From contig NZ_LAIJ01000007.1 in the NCBI RefSeq assembly GCF_001449115.1, positions 186,001-250,000 of the forward strand: DNA of 64,000 nt. Direction: 5' to 3'. The translations under genes were made by a program, and so were the position numbers. Source of the stretch: Occallatibacter gabretensis (GTDB taxonomy: Bacteria; Acidobacteriota; Terriglobia; Terriglobales; Acidobacteriaceae). Under the pieces are notes generated by a model. It ran no database searches and was not told where the DNA came from. It worked only from the letters and a program-made list of their open reading frames with translations. This document shows positions 1-10,371 of the stretch, piece by piece. The number at the start of each line of letters is the position of its first letter. Positions within the stretch are counted from its first letter, which is position 1.

Positions 1-95
1 GAGAACAGGCCAAAGCGCTCATGAAGTTTTGTCGAGCCCGAGGGACGACCGCAAACGATCGTCCACTCGCGTTTCGATACGTTAGGGGACGAGCC

Positions 96-2225
96 TTACT
101 CGCCCTTGCCTGATGCCGCGCCGCTCAACACAATTCGCTGCTGATCGTACTTGGTGACCTTCTGGTAAAAGTCGCTCAGCCCGCTATAGTCCTTCGGGTC
201 CAGCAGCGTAAACCCACGCACCAGCACGCGCGAACTCACCACCGTACTGCCATCAGCCTTCGCTTTCAGCTGATAAATGGCGTTCGGCTCGTCCTTCGCC
301 ACGTCATCCTGCGGCTTCTCCTGCAGAGAGAGACCGGACGCGAGTGTGTAGGTGATCTGTTCCTGGTCCTGCGAGGGATAGCGCACATCTACGGGCGAGA
401 CCCGCGATGTTGCGGGGAAGGGGTTCGCCTCACTGCTTTCAAAGAAGGCGCGAGGAAGCTCAATGTGCCCGTTCGACGCAGCGAGCGAACCTGAGACATT
501 CACCACTGCCAGCAGCTGACGGCTCGGATCATCCAGATAGGCAATATGATCCACCTTTGCGCTTACGCCCGCAGGCGCACTGGATGCGAGAAGCTGATCG
601 ACGGAGGTTTTCACAGCATCCGGGCTGGCCGTGAGAGCAAGCTGGCGCAACTCAATTGCCTTCTGTCCTGTAAATGCGACCTTCAACATGCCGCTCAACG
701 CGCCCTTCGCATCGACGCTCAGTGTGCCGACGTGCAGAGTCAGGTTATCGGAGTTCTTCTCGAGCGGTGTCACGAGAAGTTCCACTTTGCCGTCTGCCAT
801 GGTGATGCCGCCTGCGCCGGCATGCGCCCAGTGCAGCGTTGCATACGGCGCCATTTTGGTTCCGGGATCGACCAGTGCCTCTTTGCTGTCCACCGTCAGG
901 CCAATCAGCACCGTGTCCAGCTGATCTGCGCTCATGTAGCCCACTGAGAAGAGCCGGTGGCTGCGGCTGGCAATGCGCACAGGCCGCGCATTCAATCCCG
1001 CCGCGCGCGCCAGCGCCAGATACATGAATGCCAGCTGATTGCTCGACCCCTTCTTTGTATCGAGCAGGTGTTCCACGCGCCCGCGCGGAACCCAGTCGCT
1101 GTCAACGTCCGGCACGCCGTTCGAATTGAAATCCGTATTCTCAAAGCGCTGCACATAGGCATAAATCTTCTTCGCCTTCTCCGCGGGCGCGTCTGAGGGA
1201 GCAACGATTTCCTGCAGCGCATGCTGCAGTGGGGGCGTGGAAGCCGTGTAGCCGTTCACAAGCTTCATCCAGAGGCCCATTTGCTTCTGCCAGAAATCCC
1301 GCTCCTCGGACGAAGGCGTATAGAAGAAGTTCACCTCGTATGCCTGTCCCGCAGGAGCAGGTGCAAAGGGATCGTTCGGAATGGCGGGCACATCCGCTAC
1401 ATCGAGCGTGTAACGTCCCACTGCATCTTTGTGCACGGCAGTGCCGGCAGGCAGGTTGGCGGAAGAAACGATGTCGGTCATAAAGGCGCCGTGGCGATCG
1501 GTCAATGCGCTGTCTGATACGCCTCCGGTCTGGCCGGCTGATTCGGCGCGCTGCATCTGCTCGGCAATCGTAAAGGAGTAGTGCGCGCGACGCACGAAAT
1601 ACGCCTGCTGAATCTTCCAGTCGGGCCCCTGTTCATAGCGGTCGTACCGAATCTGGTAGCGGTACTCCAAAATGCTGCCGACTTTGGCATCCGGCAGCGT
1701 GAAGCTTACGTCTGCAACCCCGTTGCTGCGGTTCTTCGCAATCTTCAAGATCTGCGACTGCGGCCCCGAGAGCGGAACAATCGCGCCGCCCGGCTGGATG
1801 GTGCGGCCTTCCAGCGCGCCTATATCCAGCGGCACATTGAAGGAATCTGAATCCATCGGCGCATCTTCGCCGGAATGATTGATATCCGGCGTGGACCAGT
1901 TGTTGGAATACGCGCTCGCAAACTGACTTGAGTTTTCCCCTTTCGCGTAGTACACAAAGTTCTTGTTAAGCGGGATATGCACCGTCGCTGCCGCCAGACC
2001 CTCAGGCGTAAGAATCTTGAGCCGCGCGTACACCGTGCGGAAGTGATGCGCATCGTCGGTGATCTCTTCGCGATAGAGATAGACCGCGGCCGCACCGGGA
2101 GCCTTGGGGTCGGATGTCATGGAGAGCTCATCTGCCTGCGGCGGCTGAAACTGGCTGTAAGAGGCCAGCGGCGCGGCCGTGCCAAGCAGTAGCATTCCAA
2201 ATGAAGCAACAAGATAAGAGCGCAT
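96..2225 (-). CDS. Secreted DUF3857/transglutaminase-like protein
   Basis: The protein has about 709 residues from the chosen start (RSYLVASFG). That start places a signal peptide at residues 1-26; an upstream in-frame start 29 codons earlier would bury it. Residues about 50-210 look like a DUF3857 domain, an all-beta module. Residues about 345-430 resemble the transglutaminase-like fold that normally follows it. In this family the second domain usually carries a catalytic Cys in a GxC motif. Here the corresponding stretch reads KKGSSNQLA (about residues 392-400), with no Cys, so I infer it is not an active peptidase or transglutaminase. It is probably periplasmic or outer-membrane associated. 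It is divergent from the TPR gene that starts at 2445. The substrate is unknown. The family call is from recognised motifs and was not checked by search. Confidence 0.8.
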   Translation of the reverse strand: MRSYLVASFGMLLLGTAAPLASYSQFQPPQADELSMTSDPKAPGAAAVYLYREEITDDAHHFRTVYARLKILTPEGLAAATVHIPLNKNFVYYAKGENSSQFASAYSNNWSTPDINHSGEDAPMDSDSFNVPLDIGALEGRTIQPGGAIVPLSGPQSQILKIAKNRSNGVADVSFTLPDAKVGSILEYRYQIRYDRYEQGPDWKIQQAYFVRRAHYSFTIAEQMQRAESAGQTGGVSDSALTDRHGAFMTDIVSSANLPAGTAVHKDAVGRYTLDVADVPAIPNDPFAPAPAGQAYEVNFFYTPSSEERDFWQKQMGLWMKLVNGYTASTPPLQHALQEIVAPSDAPAEKAKKIYAYVQRFENTDFNSNGVPDVDSDWVPRGRVEHLLDTKKGSSNQLAFMYLALARAAGLNARPVRIASRSHRLFSVGYMSADQLDTVLIGLTVDSKEALVDPGTKMAPYATLHWAHAGAGGITMADGKVELLVTPLEKNSDNLTLHVGTLSVDAKGALSGMLKVAFTGQKAIELRQLALTASPDAVKTSVDQLLASSAPAGVSAKVDHIAYLDDPSRQLLAVVNVSGSLAASNGHIELPRAFFESSEANPFPATSRVSPVDVRYPSQDQEQITYTLASGLSLQEKPQDDVAKDEPNAIYQLKAKADGSTVVSSRVLVRGFTLLDPKDYSGLSDFYQKVTKYDQQRIVLSGAASGKGE

Positions 2226-2444
2226 GGGATTGATCCCTCGAGTCCGATAAGGTCCGATAAGCCTTGCAATCGGTTGCCGCGCATTCGCTCCACTGGCTCT
2301 CCGGCCGGCCATCCACGAGCGGGCAGAAGACGAGCCCTCAGGGGCAGCGCGCGTTGCTATGCAATTTTACGCCGGGAGCGCGGTTCCTATGTACAGCTTC
2401 TTCGAGTCACTGATGTATCCTGTGGCCTACGGGAGAGAGCAACG

Positions 2445-4085
2445 ATGTACCTGGGGCGCGTAGCAGGCGCGGTGGCACTGTTTTTGGCTGCAACACTTAT
2501 CACACATGCAGCGCCCGGCCCAGCGGCTACGAATACCGCGTGCGCAGGCCCTCCAGCATTGGCAGCCGCTCTCAAGGCTCATCCCACCACGGAAAATACC
2601 ATTACTCAGGGCAGCTGGTTTGCCCAGCATGAGCAATTTTCTTGCGCCGCAGAGACCTTCCGCGCCGGAATCAAGCGCGATGCCGGCTCCGCGCAGCTTC
2701 ACTATCTGTATGCGCTTGCCCTGGTGGCTCAAAAGCAGATTCCCGCAGCCGTTCCCGAGCTGCAGAAGTCGATTCAGCTCGAACCGAATGCTCTCAATCC
2801 GCACCTGCTGATGGCCTCCTTGTACGCAGGCGCGGACAAACAAGTGGAGGCCGCCGAGGAATGGCAGAAGGTGCTCGCCATCGATCCTAAAAATGAGCAG
2901 GCGCTCGATGGCATCACCGGAATGATGATCGATCATGGCGATTATGCCGATGTGGTCAAACTGCTAGGCCCTAATCACCGCACTGAAAAGCTGGCCATCC
3001 GCCTCTCGCAGGCCCTAGCGCTGATGAATGATTTCGGTCACGCCGAGGGTGTGCTCAAGGATGGGCTTGAGGCCAATCCCCATTCGGTACAGCTGGCGCG
3101 CGCTCTCTCTGTGATTCTGGTTCATCAGAAAAAACCCGATGATGCTATCGCCGTCATGCTGAAAGCAGTCCAGGAACACCCGTCAGACATTGTCGCGGCC
3201 GTCGATCTTTATCGGCTCTATATCCTGATTGGCCATCTGCAGGAAGCCGCCACCATGGAAAGCAGGCTACTGGCCGCTCGCCCGCATGACCGCGACGTGC
3301 TCTATCTGAGCGGCATCATCGAGCGCTCCGCAGGCCATTACGAGCAGGCCAAAAAACTCCTCGAAGAGTCGGTTGCCATTGATCCGGAGTTCTTCTACAC
3401 ACGCTACAACCTGGGCGCTGTGCTGGTGATTCTGCATGAGTGGCAGGAAGCAAAAGTCAATCTGGAAAAGGCCATTGCCCTCGGCATTGATCAGTCGGAG
3501 GTGCATTATGAGCTGGCCAAGGCGCTCAATGCTCTGGGCGAGCACGACCGCGCGCAGGAAGAGCTTGCCAAATATCAGAAGATCAAGATCGACTCGGAAA
3601 AACATCTCGAAGCCGATGTGGCTGTAGCGCAAGCTGACGCGGCCTTGGATGCCGGGCATCTGGAGGAAGCTGTTACTTCCTATCGCCAGGCGGTCCATGC
3701 CATGCCGGATAGCGCGTATTACCACTACAAGCTTTCCGTAGCGCTTCATAAGCATAGCGATTTCGCAGACGAAAAAACGGAACTGCAGGAGGCCGTGCGT
3801 CTCAATCCCAAACTTGCCAGCGCGCAGGGAGCGCTTGGCTTTCTCCTGTCTCGTGAGGGCGATGTAAATGGATCGATCGAGCACTTCCGCGTAGCCGTTC
3901 AGACTACGCCCCAGTGGACCGACGCATGGATCAACCTGGCCGCTGAGCTGGCCATGAGCGCTCAATACACTGAGGCCCGTCAGGCCATAGCCGCTGCGCT
4001 GCAGCTTGACCCCAAGAATGACCGCGCGCGCCAACTGAACGACCAGCTTTCCCACGACCCGAATGCGCAGCAGGCGCATCCGTGA
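2445..4085 (+). CDS. Secreted tetratricopeptide-repeat protein
   Basis: This is a protein of about 546 residues starting at an ATG preceded by GGGAGAGAG. The start gives a clean signal peptide (YLGRVAGAVALFLAATL, cleavage near residue 20-25). An earlier in-frame start would add 57 residues ahead of it. From residue about 60 to the end it is a chain of TPR units with the usual pattern (for example AVPELQKSIQLEPNALNPHL and AKKLLEESVAIDPEFFYTRY), at least ten repeats. TPR solenoids are protein-interaction scaffolds. No enzyme domain is visible. The CRTAC1 gene follows 87 bases downstream on the same strand, so the two are probably co-transcribed. TPR and CRTAC1 genes occur side by side again at 10.4-14.2 kb. 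Confidence 0.85.
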   Translation: MYLGRVAGAVALFLAATLITHAAPGPAATNTACAGPPALAAALKAHPTTENTITQGSWFAQHEQFSCAAETFRAGIKRDAGSAQLHYLYALALVAQKQIPAAVPELQKSIQLEPNALNPHLLMASLYAGADKQVEAAEEWQKVLAIDPKNEQALDGITGMMIDHGDYADVVKLLGPNHRTEKLAIRLSQALALMNDFGHAEGVLKDGLEANPHSVQLARALSVILVHQKKPDDAIAVMLKAVQEHPSDIVAAVDLYRLYILIGHLQEAATMESRLLAARPHDRDVLYLSGIIERSAGHYEQAKKLLEESVAIDPEFFYTRYNLGAVLVILHEWQEAKVNLEKAIALGIDQSEVHYELAKALNALGEHDRAQEELAKYQKIKIDSEKHLEADVAVAQADAALDAGHLEEAVTSYRQAVHAMPDSAYYHYKLSVALHKHSDFADEKTELQEAVRLNPKLASAQGALGFLLSREGDVNGSIEHFRVAVQTTPQWTDAWINLAAELAMSAQYTEARQAIAAALQLDPKNDRARQLNDQLSHDPNAQQAHP

Positions 4086-4172
4086 TTGCCTGCCTCAGCG
4101 TGGCAATGTCAGAATTGGTCTGTTTGTGAGATTGTGAGACCTGGTTGTGAGATCTGCCTGTGATCTGAACGC

Positions 4173-5957
4173 ATGACAAAAGACCCGCTCCTTCTACCGC
4201 ATTGGACCCGGCGAAAGTTGCTCTCTGCTGCGTCCGTAGCGTGCGCCTCCGCTGCCTTTCCGCGCATTCTCTCTGCCGCCGAGCCGAATGCACTGGAAGA
4301 GCCCGCCACTGCGGCCCAAAAGCCTTTTTCCACCTTCGTCGATGTCTCGCAGAGCGCGGGGCTCAAGGCAAAGATGGTCTACGGCAATCCCGCAGACAAC
4401 ACGTTCATCTTTGAAGTCATGGGCGGCGGGTGTGCGTTCTTCGATTACGACAATGACGGCTGGATGGACGTCTTTGTTGTAGGGGGCACCTTGCTCCATG
4501 GCAATCCTCCCGACGCCTCGAATCGCCTTTACAAAAACAACCGTGATGGAACATTCACGGATGTCACCAAACAAGCCGGCCTGTGGGATTGCGGCTGGGG
4601 CGTAGGTGTCTGCGTTGGCGACTACAACAATGACGGCTTCGAAGACCTCTTCATCACCTACTACGGGCAAAACAAGCTGTATCGCAACAACGGCGACGGC
4701 ACCTTTACCGACGTTACAGAAAAAGCCGGGCTCATCCACGAGGGAATTCACTTCGGCGCCGGCTGCACCTTTGTGGATTACAACCGAGTTGGCTACCTCG
4801 ATCTTTACGTCTCTAACTATGTCGAAATCGATAAGGAACACGGTCCCAAGCCATCGCTTGAAATCCCCAACTGCAACTACAAGGGCGTGCCTGTCAACTG
4901 CGGGCCACTCGGACTGAAGAGTTACCAGCACTTTCTCTATCGCAACAATGGCGACGGCACCTTTACCGATGTCTCCAAGGAATCCCATGTGGCAGCCATG
5001 CCTGGCTCCTATGGAATGACCGCCGTGGGCTATGACGTCGATGACGATGGCTGGCCGGACATCTTCGTGGCCTCTGACATGATGCCCAGCCTCCTACTTC
5101 TCAACAATCACGATGGCACCTTTCGCGAGGAGGGCATGCTGCGCGGCATAGCACTGAGCCCTGAAGGTCTTGAGGAGGCCGGCATGGGCATCGGCATCGG
5201 CGACTACGATCTCGACGGCAGACTCGACATCCTCAAAACCCATTTCCAGGAGCAGGCCGCCGGGCTTTATCACAACACAGGCCATGGACAATTTGAGGAC
5301 GCAGCAGCCACCACCGGCATTGCCACGGAAAGAAGATATGTCAGCTGGGGCGCTGGCATCGTCGACCTGGACAATGACGGTTACCCTGACATCTTCTGGG
5401 TTACAGGCAATGTCTACCCGCAGCTGGAGCATCTCCATCCCCAGTATCCTTACGCTGGCCCACGTTTGCTTTACCGTAATAACGGCAACAGCACGTTTAC
5501 ACGCGTCCTGGATGGCAAGGCTGGGACCGCGCTCGACGAGCACCATCCCAGCCGCGGCTGCGCCTTTGGTGATTTCGACAACGACGGCGATCTCGACATT
5601 CTCATCATGAACCAGAACGAGCCGCCTACGCTGCTGCGCAACGACGCCCCAAAGGGCAACAACTGGATCAAAATTCGGCTGGAAGGCACCAAAAGCAATC
5701 GCAGCGCCCTGGGCGCAACCGTGCTGGCCCGCTACAACGGTAAAACCCAGGCGCAGGCCCTGCTCAGCCAGACCAGCTATGTCTCCGTCAACGATCCGCG
5801 CCTGCATTTCGGTCTGGGTGGAGCTACTTCGGCGGACATTGAGGTCCGCTGGCCCTCCGGCAGAGTCGAAAAGTACCCCGCCCAGCCCGCAAACCGCCTC
5901 ATTACCATCCGTGAAGGCAAAGGCGTCGTCCCCGGCCGGCCTTTTGCCAAAGCTTAG
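4173..5957 (+). CDS. CRTAC1 family protein (VCBS/FG-GAP repeats, ASPIC/UnbV)
   Basis: The product has 594 residues. The N-terminus carries a twin-arginine signal (TRRKLLSAASVACASAAF, residues 12-29), so export by Tat is likely. Residues about 50-480 hold repeated FG-GAP/VCBS blades with acidic calcium-binding loops such as DYDNDGWMDVF, DYNNDGFEDLF, DVDDDGWPDIF and DFDNDGDLDIL, consistent with an integrin-like beta-propeller. Residues about 495-575 match the ASPIC/UnbV C-terminal domain (GNNWIKIRLEGTKSNRSALG, then LHFGLGG and VRWPSGRVEKY). Such proteins are surface or periplasmic calcium-binding propellers of uncertain function. It is likely co-transcribed with the TPR gene upstream. A second protein of the same family lies at 11339. 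Confidence 0.9.
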   Translation: MTKDPLLLPHWTRRKLLSAASVACASAAFPRILSAAEPNALEEPATAAQKPFSTFVDVSQSAGLKAKMVYGNPADNTFIFEVMGGGCAFFDYDNDGWMDVFVVGGTLLHGNPPDASNRLYKNNRDGTFTDVTKQAGLWDCGWGVGVCVGDYNNDGFEDLFITYYGQNKLYRNNGDGTFTDVTEKAGLIHEGIHFGAGCTFVDYNRVGYLDLYVSNYVEIDKEHGPKPSLEIPNCNYKGVPVNCGPLGLKSYQHFLYRNNGDGTFTDVSKESHVAAMPGSYGMTAVGYDVDDDGWPDIFVASDMMPSLLLLNNHDGTFREEGMLRGIALSPEGLEEAGMGIGIGDYDLDGRLDILKTHFQEQAAGLYHNTGHGQFEDAAATTGIATERRYVSWGAGIVDLDNDGYPDIFWVTGNVYPQLEHLHPQYPYAGPRLLYRNNGNSTFTRVLDGKAGTALDEHHPSRGCAFGDFDNDGDLDILIMNQNEPPTLLRNDAPKGNNWIKIRLEGTKSNRSALGATVLARYNGKTQAQALLSQTSYVSVNDPRLHFGLGGATSADIEVRWPSGRVEKYPAQPANRLITIREGKGVVPGRPFAKA

Positions 5958-6339
5958 CCTCTTCCGGCAGCCGATTTTCGCCGCGCTGAGTCTCTCGAAA
6001 TCGCCCGCATTCCATGGGTCCAAAATCCGTTACGCGGGATCAATTCTCTATTGAAATAAGTTCCAGTTTTGACACCTTTTGCCTGCTCAATTGTCACCCA
6101 AAAGTCACTGCGGCTGGCACTTTTGCGCCATGCTTCCAGCCTATTCGGCCTGGGAATAGAAAATCGCTTTTCCTGCGGTAAACCGTTTAAAAAATTCCTT
6201 GCTCATCGTATCTTGACTGTGTTATCTACAGCGAGACTCATAAATAGGTTCTGTCCGCGCTTTACCTTCAACAGCAGAAAGGTGGCGTGTAGGAACTAAT
6301 GACAAAACGCGTCAACGAATGATTCAGGAGGCTTACCAA
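5958..6339. other. Intergenic region before TonB-dependent receptor
   Basis: These 382 bases hold no convincing gene. The region is AT-richer than its surroundings and probably carries the promoter of the receptor gene. A TTGACT hexamer is at 6213-6218, but I cannot pair it with a clean -10 at normal spacing. A strong Shine-Dalgarno sequence, AGGAGG, lies at 6326-6331, eight bases before the chosen receptor start. Confidence 0.5.
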
Positions 6340-9300
6340 ATGGACGCAAATTACGCTAGAGGACTATCCAAATCCTCTCGCTCTAACTGGCTGCGGAGAA
6401 TACCTTGGCTACTGCTACCCGTACTGCTTTTCGCAGTCGGTACCGCTCGTGCCCAGCAATTAACGGGCAGCATCTCGGGTACCGCTCTCGATCAGTCGGA
6501 TGCGCGTGTTGCAGGCGCCAAAGTCGTCATGAAGAATGATGCCTCTGGTGACGAGCGCACAACCGTCTCCGACAAAGAAGGCTTCTTCTCGATCACCGCA
6601 CTCGTACCAGGCTCTTACACAGTCACCGTGTCTTCAAAGGGCTTTGCCTCTTTTGAGATTACGGGAGTCATGCTGAGCCAGGGCGACACCAAATCAGTCA
6701 CAGCACGGCTCAAAATCAGCTCGGACAGCACGGCGGTAACAGTTATCTCCGGCGCCGACGCTGAAGTACCCACCGACACGGCCGAGGTCAGCGCCACACT
6801 GAACAACGAACTCGTTGACTCCTCGATTCTGACCACACGTAACGCTGCCGAACTGATCAAGATGATGCCTGGCGTGGCTTTTGCCAGCTCCGGCGCTCCA
6901 ACACAGTCGCTGGCCTCCAGCACCAACAGCGGTCCAGCCGGCAGCTATAGCGCCAACGGCACCCAGCCCTACGGCACCACGGACGTGTACCTCGATGGCG
7001 CCAACCTCCTCGACCCAGGCAACGCGGGTACGCAGGTGGCCAACATTAACCAGGACATGACGGATAGCGTCAAGTACCTGTCTGCTTCCTACGGCGCTGA
7101 ATATGCCAAGGGTCCTGCTGTTCTCCAGGCTTTCTCCAAGAGTGGCGGACAGAAGTTCCACGGTGAAGGCTATGTGTACGCCCGCAATTCCAATGTAGGA
7201 TTTGCGAACGACTGGCTGCAAAAGAACCAGCAGATTGAAAACGGAGGGCAAAACACCCTCCAGCCCCAGAGCTACTACTATTTTGGCGGCAACATCGGCG
7301 GTCCGGTTTTCTTCCCGCACTTCAACCATAATCGCGACAAGCTCTTCTTCTGGGGCGGTTATGAGTACATGAAACAGAATCCCTACGTTCCGCACAACCA
7401 GATGAACGTGCCCACTGCCGCACAGTTGGGTGGCGACTTCAGCACGACCACATTGCCCTCCGGCCTTCTCACATCCGGAAACGGCTCAGCCTATACGCTC
7501 CCTTGTAACTTTGATAACGGATATCAGGGCTGCGGAGCGGCCAATTCTCCCTGGGGTAACGCAGCTAGCCCATGGGTCAACCCGACGACACCGCCGAATC
7601 TTCAGCAATACTTCGACCCGACCGGAACACTTCTCGGCGGAAGTGTTAACGGAGCATGCGGCGTGAGCGGTGGTGCGGCAGGCCTTATGCCGTGCCCGAA
7701 TCAGACTCCGAGCCCTTCCAATGGCTGGACCAACTACCTCCAGACCTACGGCGATCCAACGTCAGCCGGCGCAATTACCGGAAATCGCTGGGAAGCTACG
7801 GGCAAGCTCACGTATGCCTTTAACGACAACAACAAGCTCTGGGGCAGCTACGCGTATCAGTCGGAAAATGACCTGCACAACGCAGCTCCCTGGTGGAACC
7901 CGGCCAACACCATTGAGTATCCTTCCCAGCCAATCGGCAAGGAAACGGCAAATCTCTACCTGGCCAACTACACTCACGTCTTCAGCGCCACGTCAACGAA
8001 CGAAGTCGTTTTTGCCTACGCCAAGTTCGTCAATGACATGAGCGGGTCTCAGCCTGCCGCTCAAGCTCGTGCCACCTACAGCCTGGCAACGCAAAGCATC
8101 TTCCCCGGCAAAACGGGCAATTCGCAGATTCCCAATACCAGCAACAGCACTGGCTGGGTAACCTCGATTCCGTGGATCGCCTTCCCGGCTCTCACCGGCG
8201 GCATCTACGGCCCGAACAGCTTCGGCAAGACCTCCAAGGCGCCCAGCATTTCAGACGTCTTCACCAAGATCATTGCCACTCACTCCATCAAGGTCGGCTT
8301 CTACTGGGATGCCCAGGAGAATGTCCAGTCCACCGACGGCCAGGATGGCGCCGGAGTTCAGGGTAACTACGAAGTTGCTACCTGGAGTTCTTCCTCAACC
8401 TACAACGCACAGCTTGACCGCCTGATGGGACGCAACTTTGCTTACAACGAAGTCAGCACCGATCCAGTTCCGGACGAGCTATGGCACCAGTGGTCAATCT
8501 GGGGTCAGGATCAGTGGAAGGTTACGCGCAAGCTGACCCTCACCCTGGGCCTTCGCGCTGACCATATGGGTCAGTGGTACGACAAGCTTGGCGGCACACA
8601 GGTATGGGATCCCTCCAAGTACAGCAACTCGCCAGATGCTCCAGCAAACACCGGCCTGGTATGGAATGCAACCGATCCATCCATTCCGAAGTCCGGCTTC
8701 CCCAGCGTGCTGTTCCAATACGCGCCTCGCGTGGGCGTTGCCTATGACCTGTACGGCACCGGCAAAACCGTTCTGCGCGCCGGCTTTGGCACCTACAAAT
8801 ACCAGATCTCCAACAACTACGCCGGTCAGGGTATGAACGGGCCGCTCGGCTCCTTCACGTACAGCACCTATCCGAGCGTATCGGGCTTTTACGGATACGG
8901 GATCAACGGTGGCACCCTAAACACCCAGAACCCAGCCTCAAGTGGTGGTGGCATGCCGAAGACGCTCAACGTGCCGTCAGGCCTGAACCAGAATGGCAGC
9001 AGCCCGTTGACGGACATGAAGGGTGACGACAAGATACCCTACGCCGACACCTACAGCTTTGGTCTTGCGCAGGCATTGCCCGCTCATACCGTGGCTGAAA
9101 TCTCCTACGTAGGCAGCTTGAGCCGCAATCAGTTGGAAGCTTCGCCGTTTGCCTATACCGATGTGAATGCTGTCAAACAGGCAGCCCTCTACACACCGGA
9201 TCCCCTCAAAGGCACCTATGTCAACCTTTACCCTGTTACCGGTACGTCAGTCGGAAACTCGAACGACTGGAGACCGTTTAACAATTACCAGGCGTTGTAC

Positions 9301-10275
9301 GCAAACTCACACGTCGGGTACTCCCAATACAACTCGCTGCAGATTTCCGGCCAGAAGCAATCCGGCAATCTGTTCATGTTCTCCAACTTCACCTTCGGCA
9401 AGGCGCTGGGCGTCCGCGATGCCAATACCGGCAACGGCAACGGCAACGGCAACGATCTTGATCCGTATACGCTGAAGAACAACTACGGCCCGCTGGCTTT
9501 TGACCACACCAAGATCTTCAACTTCTCGGCCAGCTACAAGCTGCCCAGCCCAGTCCACAACCACGCCTTCCTCGGCCAGGCTGTGAACGGATGGCAGATC
9601 TCCACCTACACCACCTACCAGGATGGCGGCCCGCTGCAGGCCAACATCCCGAACCTCAACATGAACTATCGCCAGTACCTTTGCGGCCAGGACGATCCGC
9701 ATCCTGGTTGCATTACCGGTATTAACGGTAACCCGGCTGCAGGTGCTGGTGGCACCGTCAACCAGGTCTTCAACATTCCCATCCCGGCTTCAGCGCAGGG
9801 CGGGAATACGACGACCCAAATCAATCAATCAAACTTCTATGGGTCGAGCGAAATCCCGCAGATGGAACCTGTACTGACCTGCGATCCCCGTACGGGACTG
9901 CATAAGGGCCAGTACTTCAACCCCACCTGCTTCCGCGCGCCGATGGCTCCCACAGCAACGCAAGCCGGCGAGATGGGACAATACATCTGGCCGTATGTCC
10001 GCACGCCTCACTACTTCGGCAGCGACTTGGCGCTCTTCAAGGCATTCCGGGTCAATGACTCGCAGCGCTTTGAAATCCGCGTCTCTGCTACCAACTGGCT
10101 CAACCACCCGAACCAGTACTTCGGTGGTGGCAATAACGCGGACGACCAGCTGATCTTCAACGGATTGGCAACCGGGTCGCAAACCGTAACCAACTCGAAC
10201 GCAACCACCACCGGCGCCCCGCTCGACAAGACCGGGTTCCGTTGGATTCAGTTGGCCGGTAAATACTACTTCTGA
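6340..10275 (+). CDS. TonB-dependent receptor, Oar-like, carboxypeptidase-regulatory N-domain
   Basis: This is an outer-membrane receptor of about 1311 residues. The start at 6340 is set by AGGAGG eight bases upstream; an in-frame ATG seven codons earlier lies ahead of that site. Residues about 12-40 form a signal peptide ending at ARAQQ. Residues about 40-125 are a carboxypeptidase-regulatory-like beta-sandwich (GSISGTALDQSDARVAGAKV). A plug domain follows (PYGTTDVYLDGANLLDPGNA) and the rest is a long beta-barrel ending in the aromatic C-terminus KYYF. This architecture is the SusC-like/Oar-like type abundant in Acidobacteriota. The ligand cannot be read from sequence. A short in-frame tandem repeat (GGCAAC four times, near 9430-9452) encodes alternating Gly and Asn. 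A strong hairpin follows the gene. Confidence 0.93.
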   Translation: MDANYARGLSKSSRSNWLRRIPWLLLPVLLFAVGTARAQQLTGSISGTALDQSDARVAGAKVVMKNDASGDERTTVSDKEGFFSITALVPGSYTVTVSSKGFASFEITGVMLSQGDTKSVTARLKISSDSTAVTVISGADAEVPTDTAEVSATLNNELVDSSILTTRNAAELIKMMPGVAFASSGAPTQSLASSTNSGPAGSYSANGTQPYGTTDVYLDGANLLDPGNAGTQVANINQDMTDSVKYLSASYGAEYAKGPAVLQAFSKSGGQKFHGEGYVYARNSNVGFANDWLQKNQQIENGGQNTLQPQSYYYFGGNIGGPVFFPHFNHNRDKLFFWGGYEYMKQNPYVPHNQMNVPTAAQLGGDFSTTTLPSGLLTSGNGSAYTLPCNFDNGYQGCGAANSPWGNAASPWVNPTTPPNLQQYFDPTGTLLGGSVNGACGVSGGAAGLMPCPNQTPSPSNGWTNYLQTYGDPTSAGAITGNRWEATGKLTYAFNDNNKLWGSYAYQSENDLHNAAPWWNPANTIEYPSQPIGKETANLYLANYTHVFSATSTNEVVFAYAKFVNDMSGSQPAAQARATYSLATQSIFPGKTGNSQIPNTSNSTGWVTSIPWIAFPALTGGIYGPNSFGKTSKAPSISDVFTKIIATHSIKVGFYWDAQENVQSTDGQDGAGVQGNYEVATWSSSSTYNAQLDRLMGRNFAYNEVSTDPVPDELWHQWSIWGQDQWKVTRKLTLTLGLRADHMGQWYDKLGGTQVWDPSKYSNSPDAPANTGLVWNATDPSIPKSGFPSVLFQYAPRVGVAYDLYGTGKTVLRAGFGTYKYQISNNYAGQGMNGPLGSFTYSTYPSVSGFYGYGINGGTLNTQNPASSGGGMPKTLNVPSGLNQNGSSPLTDMKGDDKIPYADTYSFGLAQALPAHTVAEISYVGSLSRNQLEASPFAYTDVNAVKQAALYTPDPLKGTYVNLYPVTGTSVGNSNDWRPFNNYQALYANSHVGYSQYNSLQISGQKQSGNLFMFSNFTFGKALGVRDANTGNGNGNGNDLDPYTLKNNYGPLAFDHTKIFNFSASYKLPSPVHNHAFLGQAVNGWQISTYTTYQDGGPLQANIPNLNMNYRQYLCGQDDPHPGCITGINGNPAAGAGGTVNQVFNIPIPASAQGGNTTTQINQSNFYGSSEIPQMEPVLTCDPRTGLHKGQYFNPTCFRAPMAPTATQAGEMGQYIWPYVRTPHYFGSDLALFKAFRVNDSQRFEIRVSATNWLNHPNQYFGGGNNADDQLIFNGLATGSQTVTNSNATTTGAPLDKTGFRWIQLAGKYYF

Positions 10276-10298
10276 TCTAGCATCAGGAGCACAACCAG

Positions 10299-10325
10299 AA
10301 AGGGGCGGCCATTGGCCGCCCCTTT
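10299..10325. terminator. Bidirectional intrinsic terminator-like hairpin
   Basis: A perfect 12-base inverted repeat (AAAGGGGCGGCC, loop ATT, GGCCGCCCCTTT) lies between the convergent receptor gene and the TPR gene. The A/T ends of the stem give short U runs on both strands, so it can terminate transcription from either side. Confidence 0.75.
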
Positions 10326-10371
10326 CGCTTAGCTTCAACTTCCGCCGCGCTCTCTCTTCTCCGCTTCCGGA

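Noticed and set aside
1..95. Inverted repeat near the left end (GACGACCG with CGATCGTC)
   Set aside because: Imperfect, no U run, and the flanking gene on the left is not in the window, so no role can be supported.
5094..6023. Long open frame (about 309 codons) on the minus strand
   Set aside because: It lies opposite the CRTAC1 gene. The repeated Asp/Asn/Gly codons of the calcium loops leave the opposite strand open. Its product has no recognisable domain.
9430..9452. Tandem repeat GGCAAC
   Set aside because: It is in frame inside the receptor gene and encodes alternating Gly and Asn in a loop. It is too short to be a separate feature of interest.
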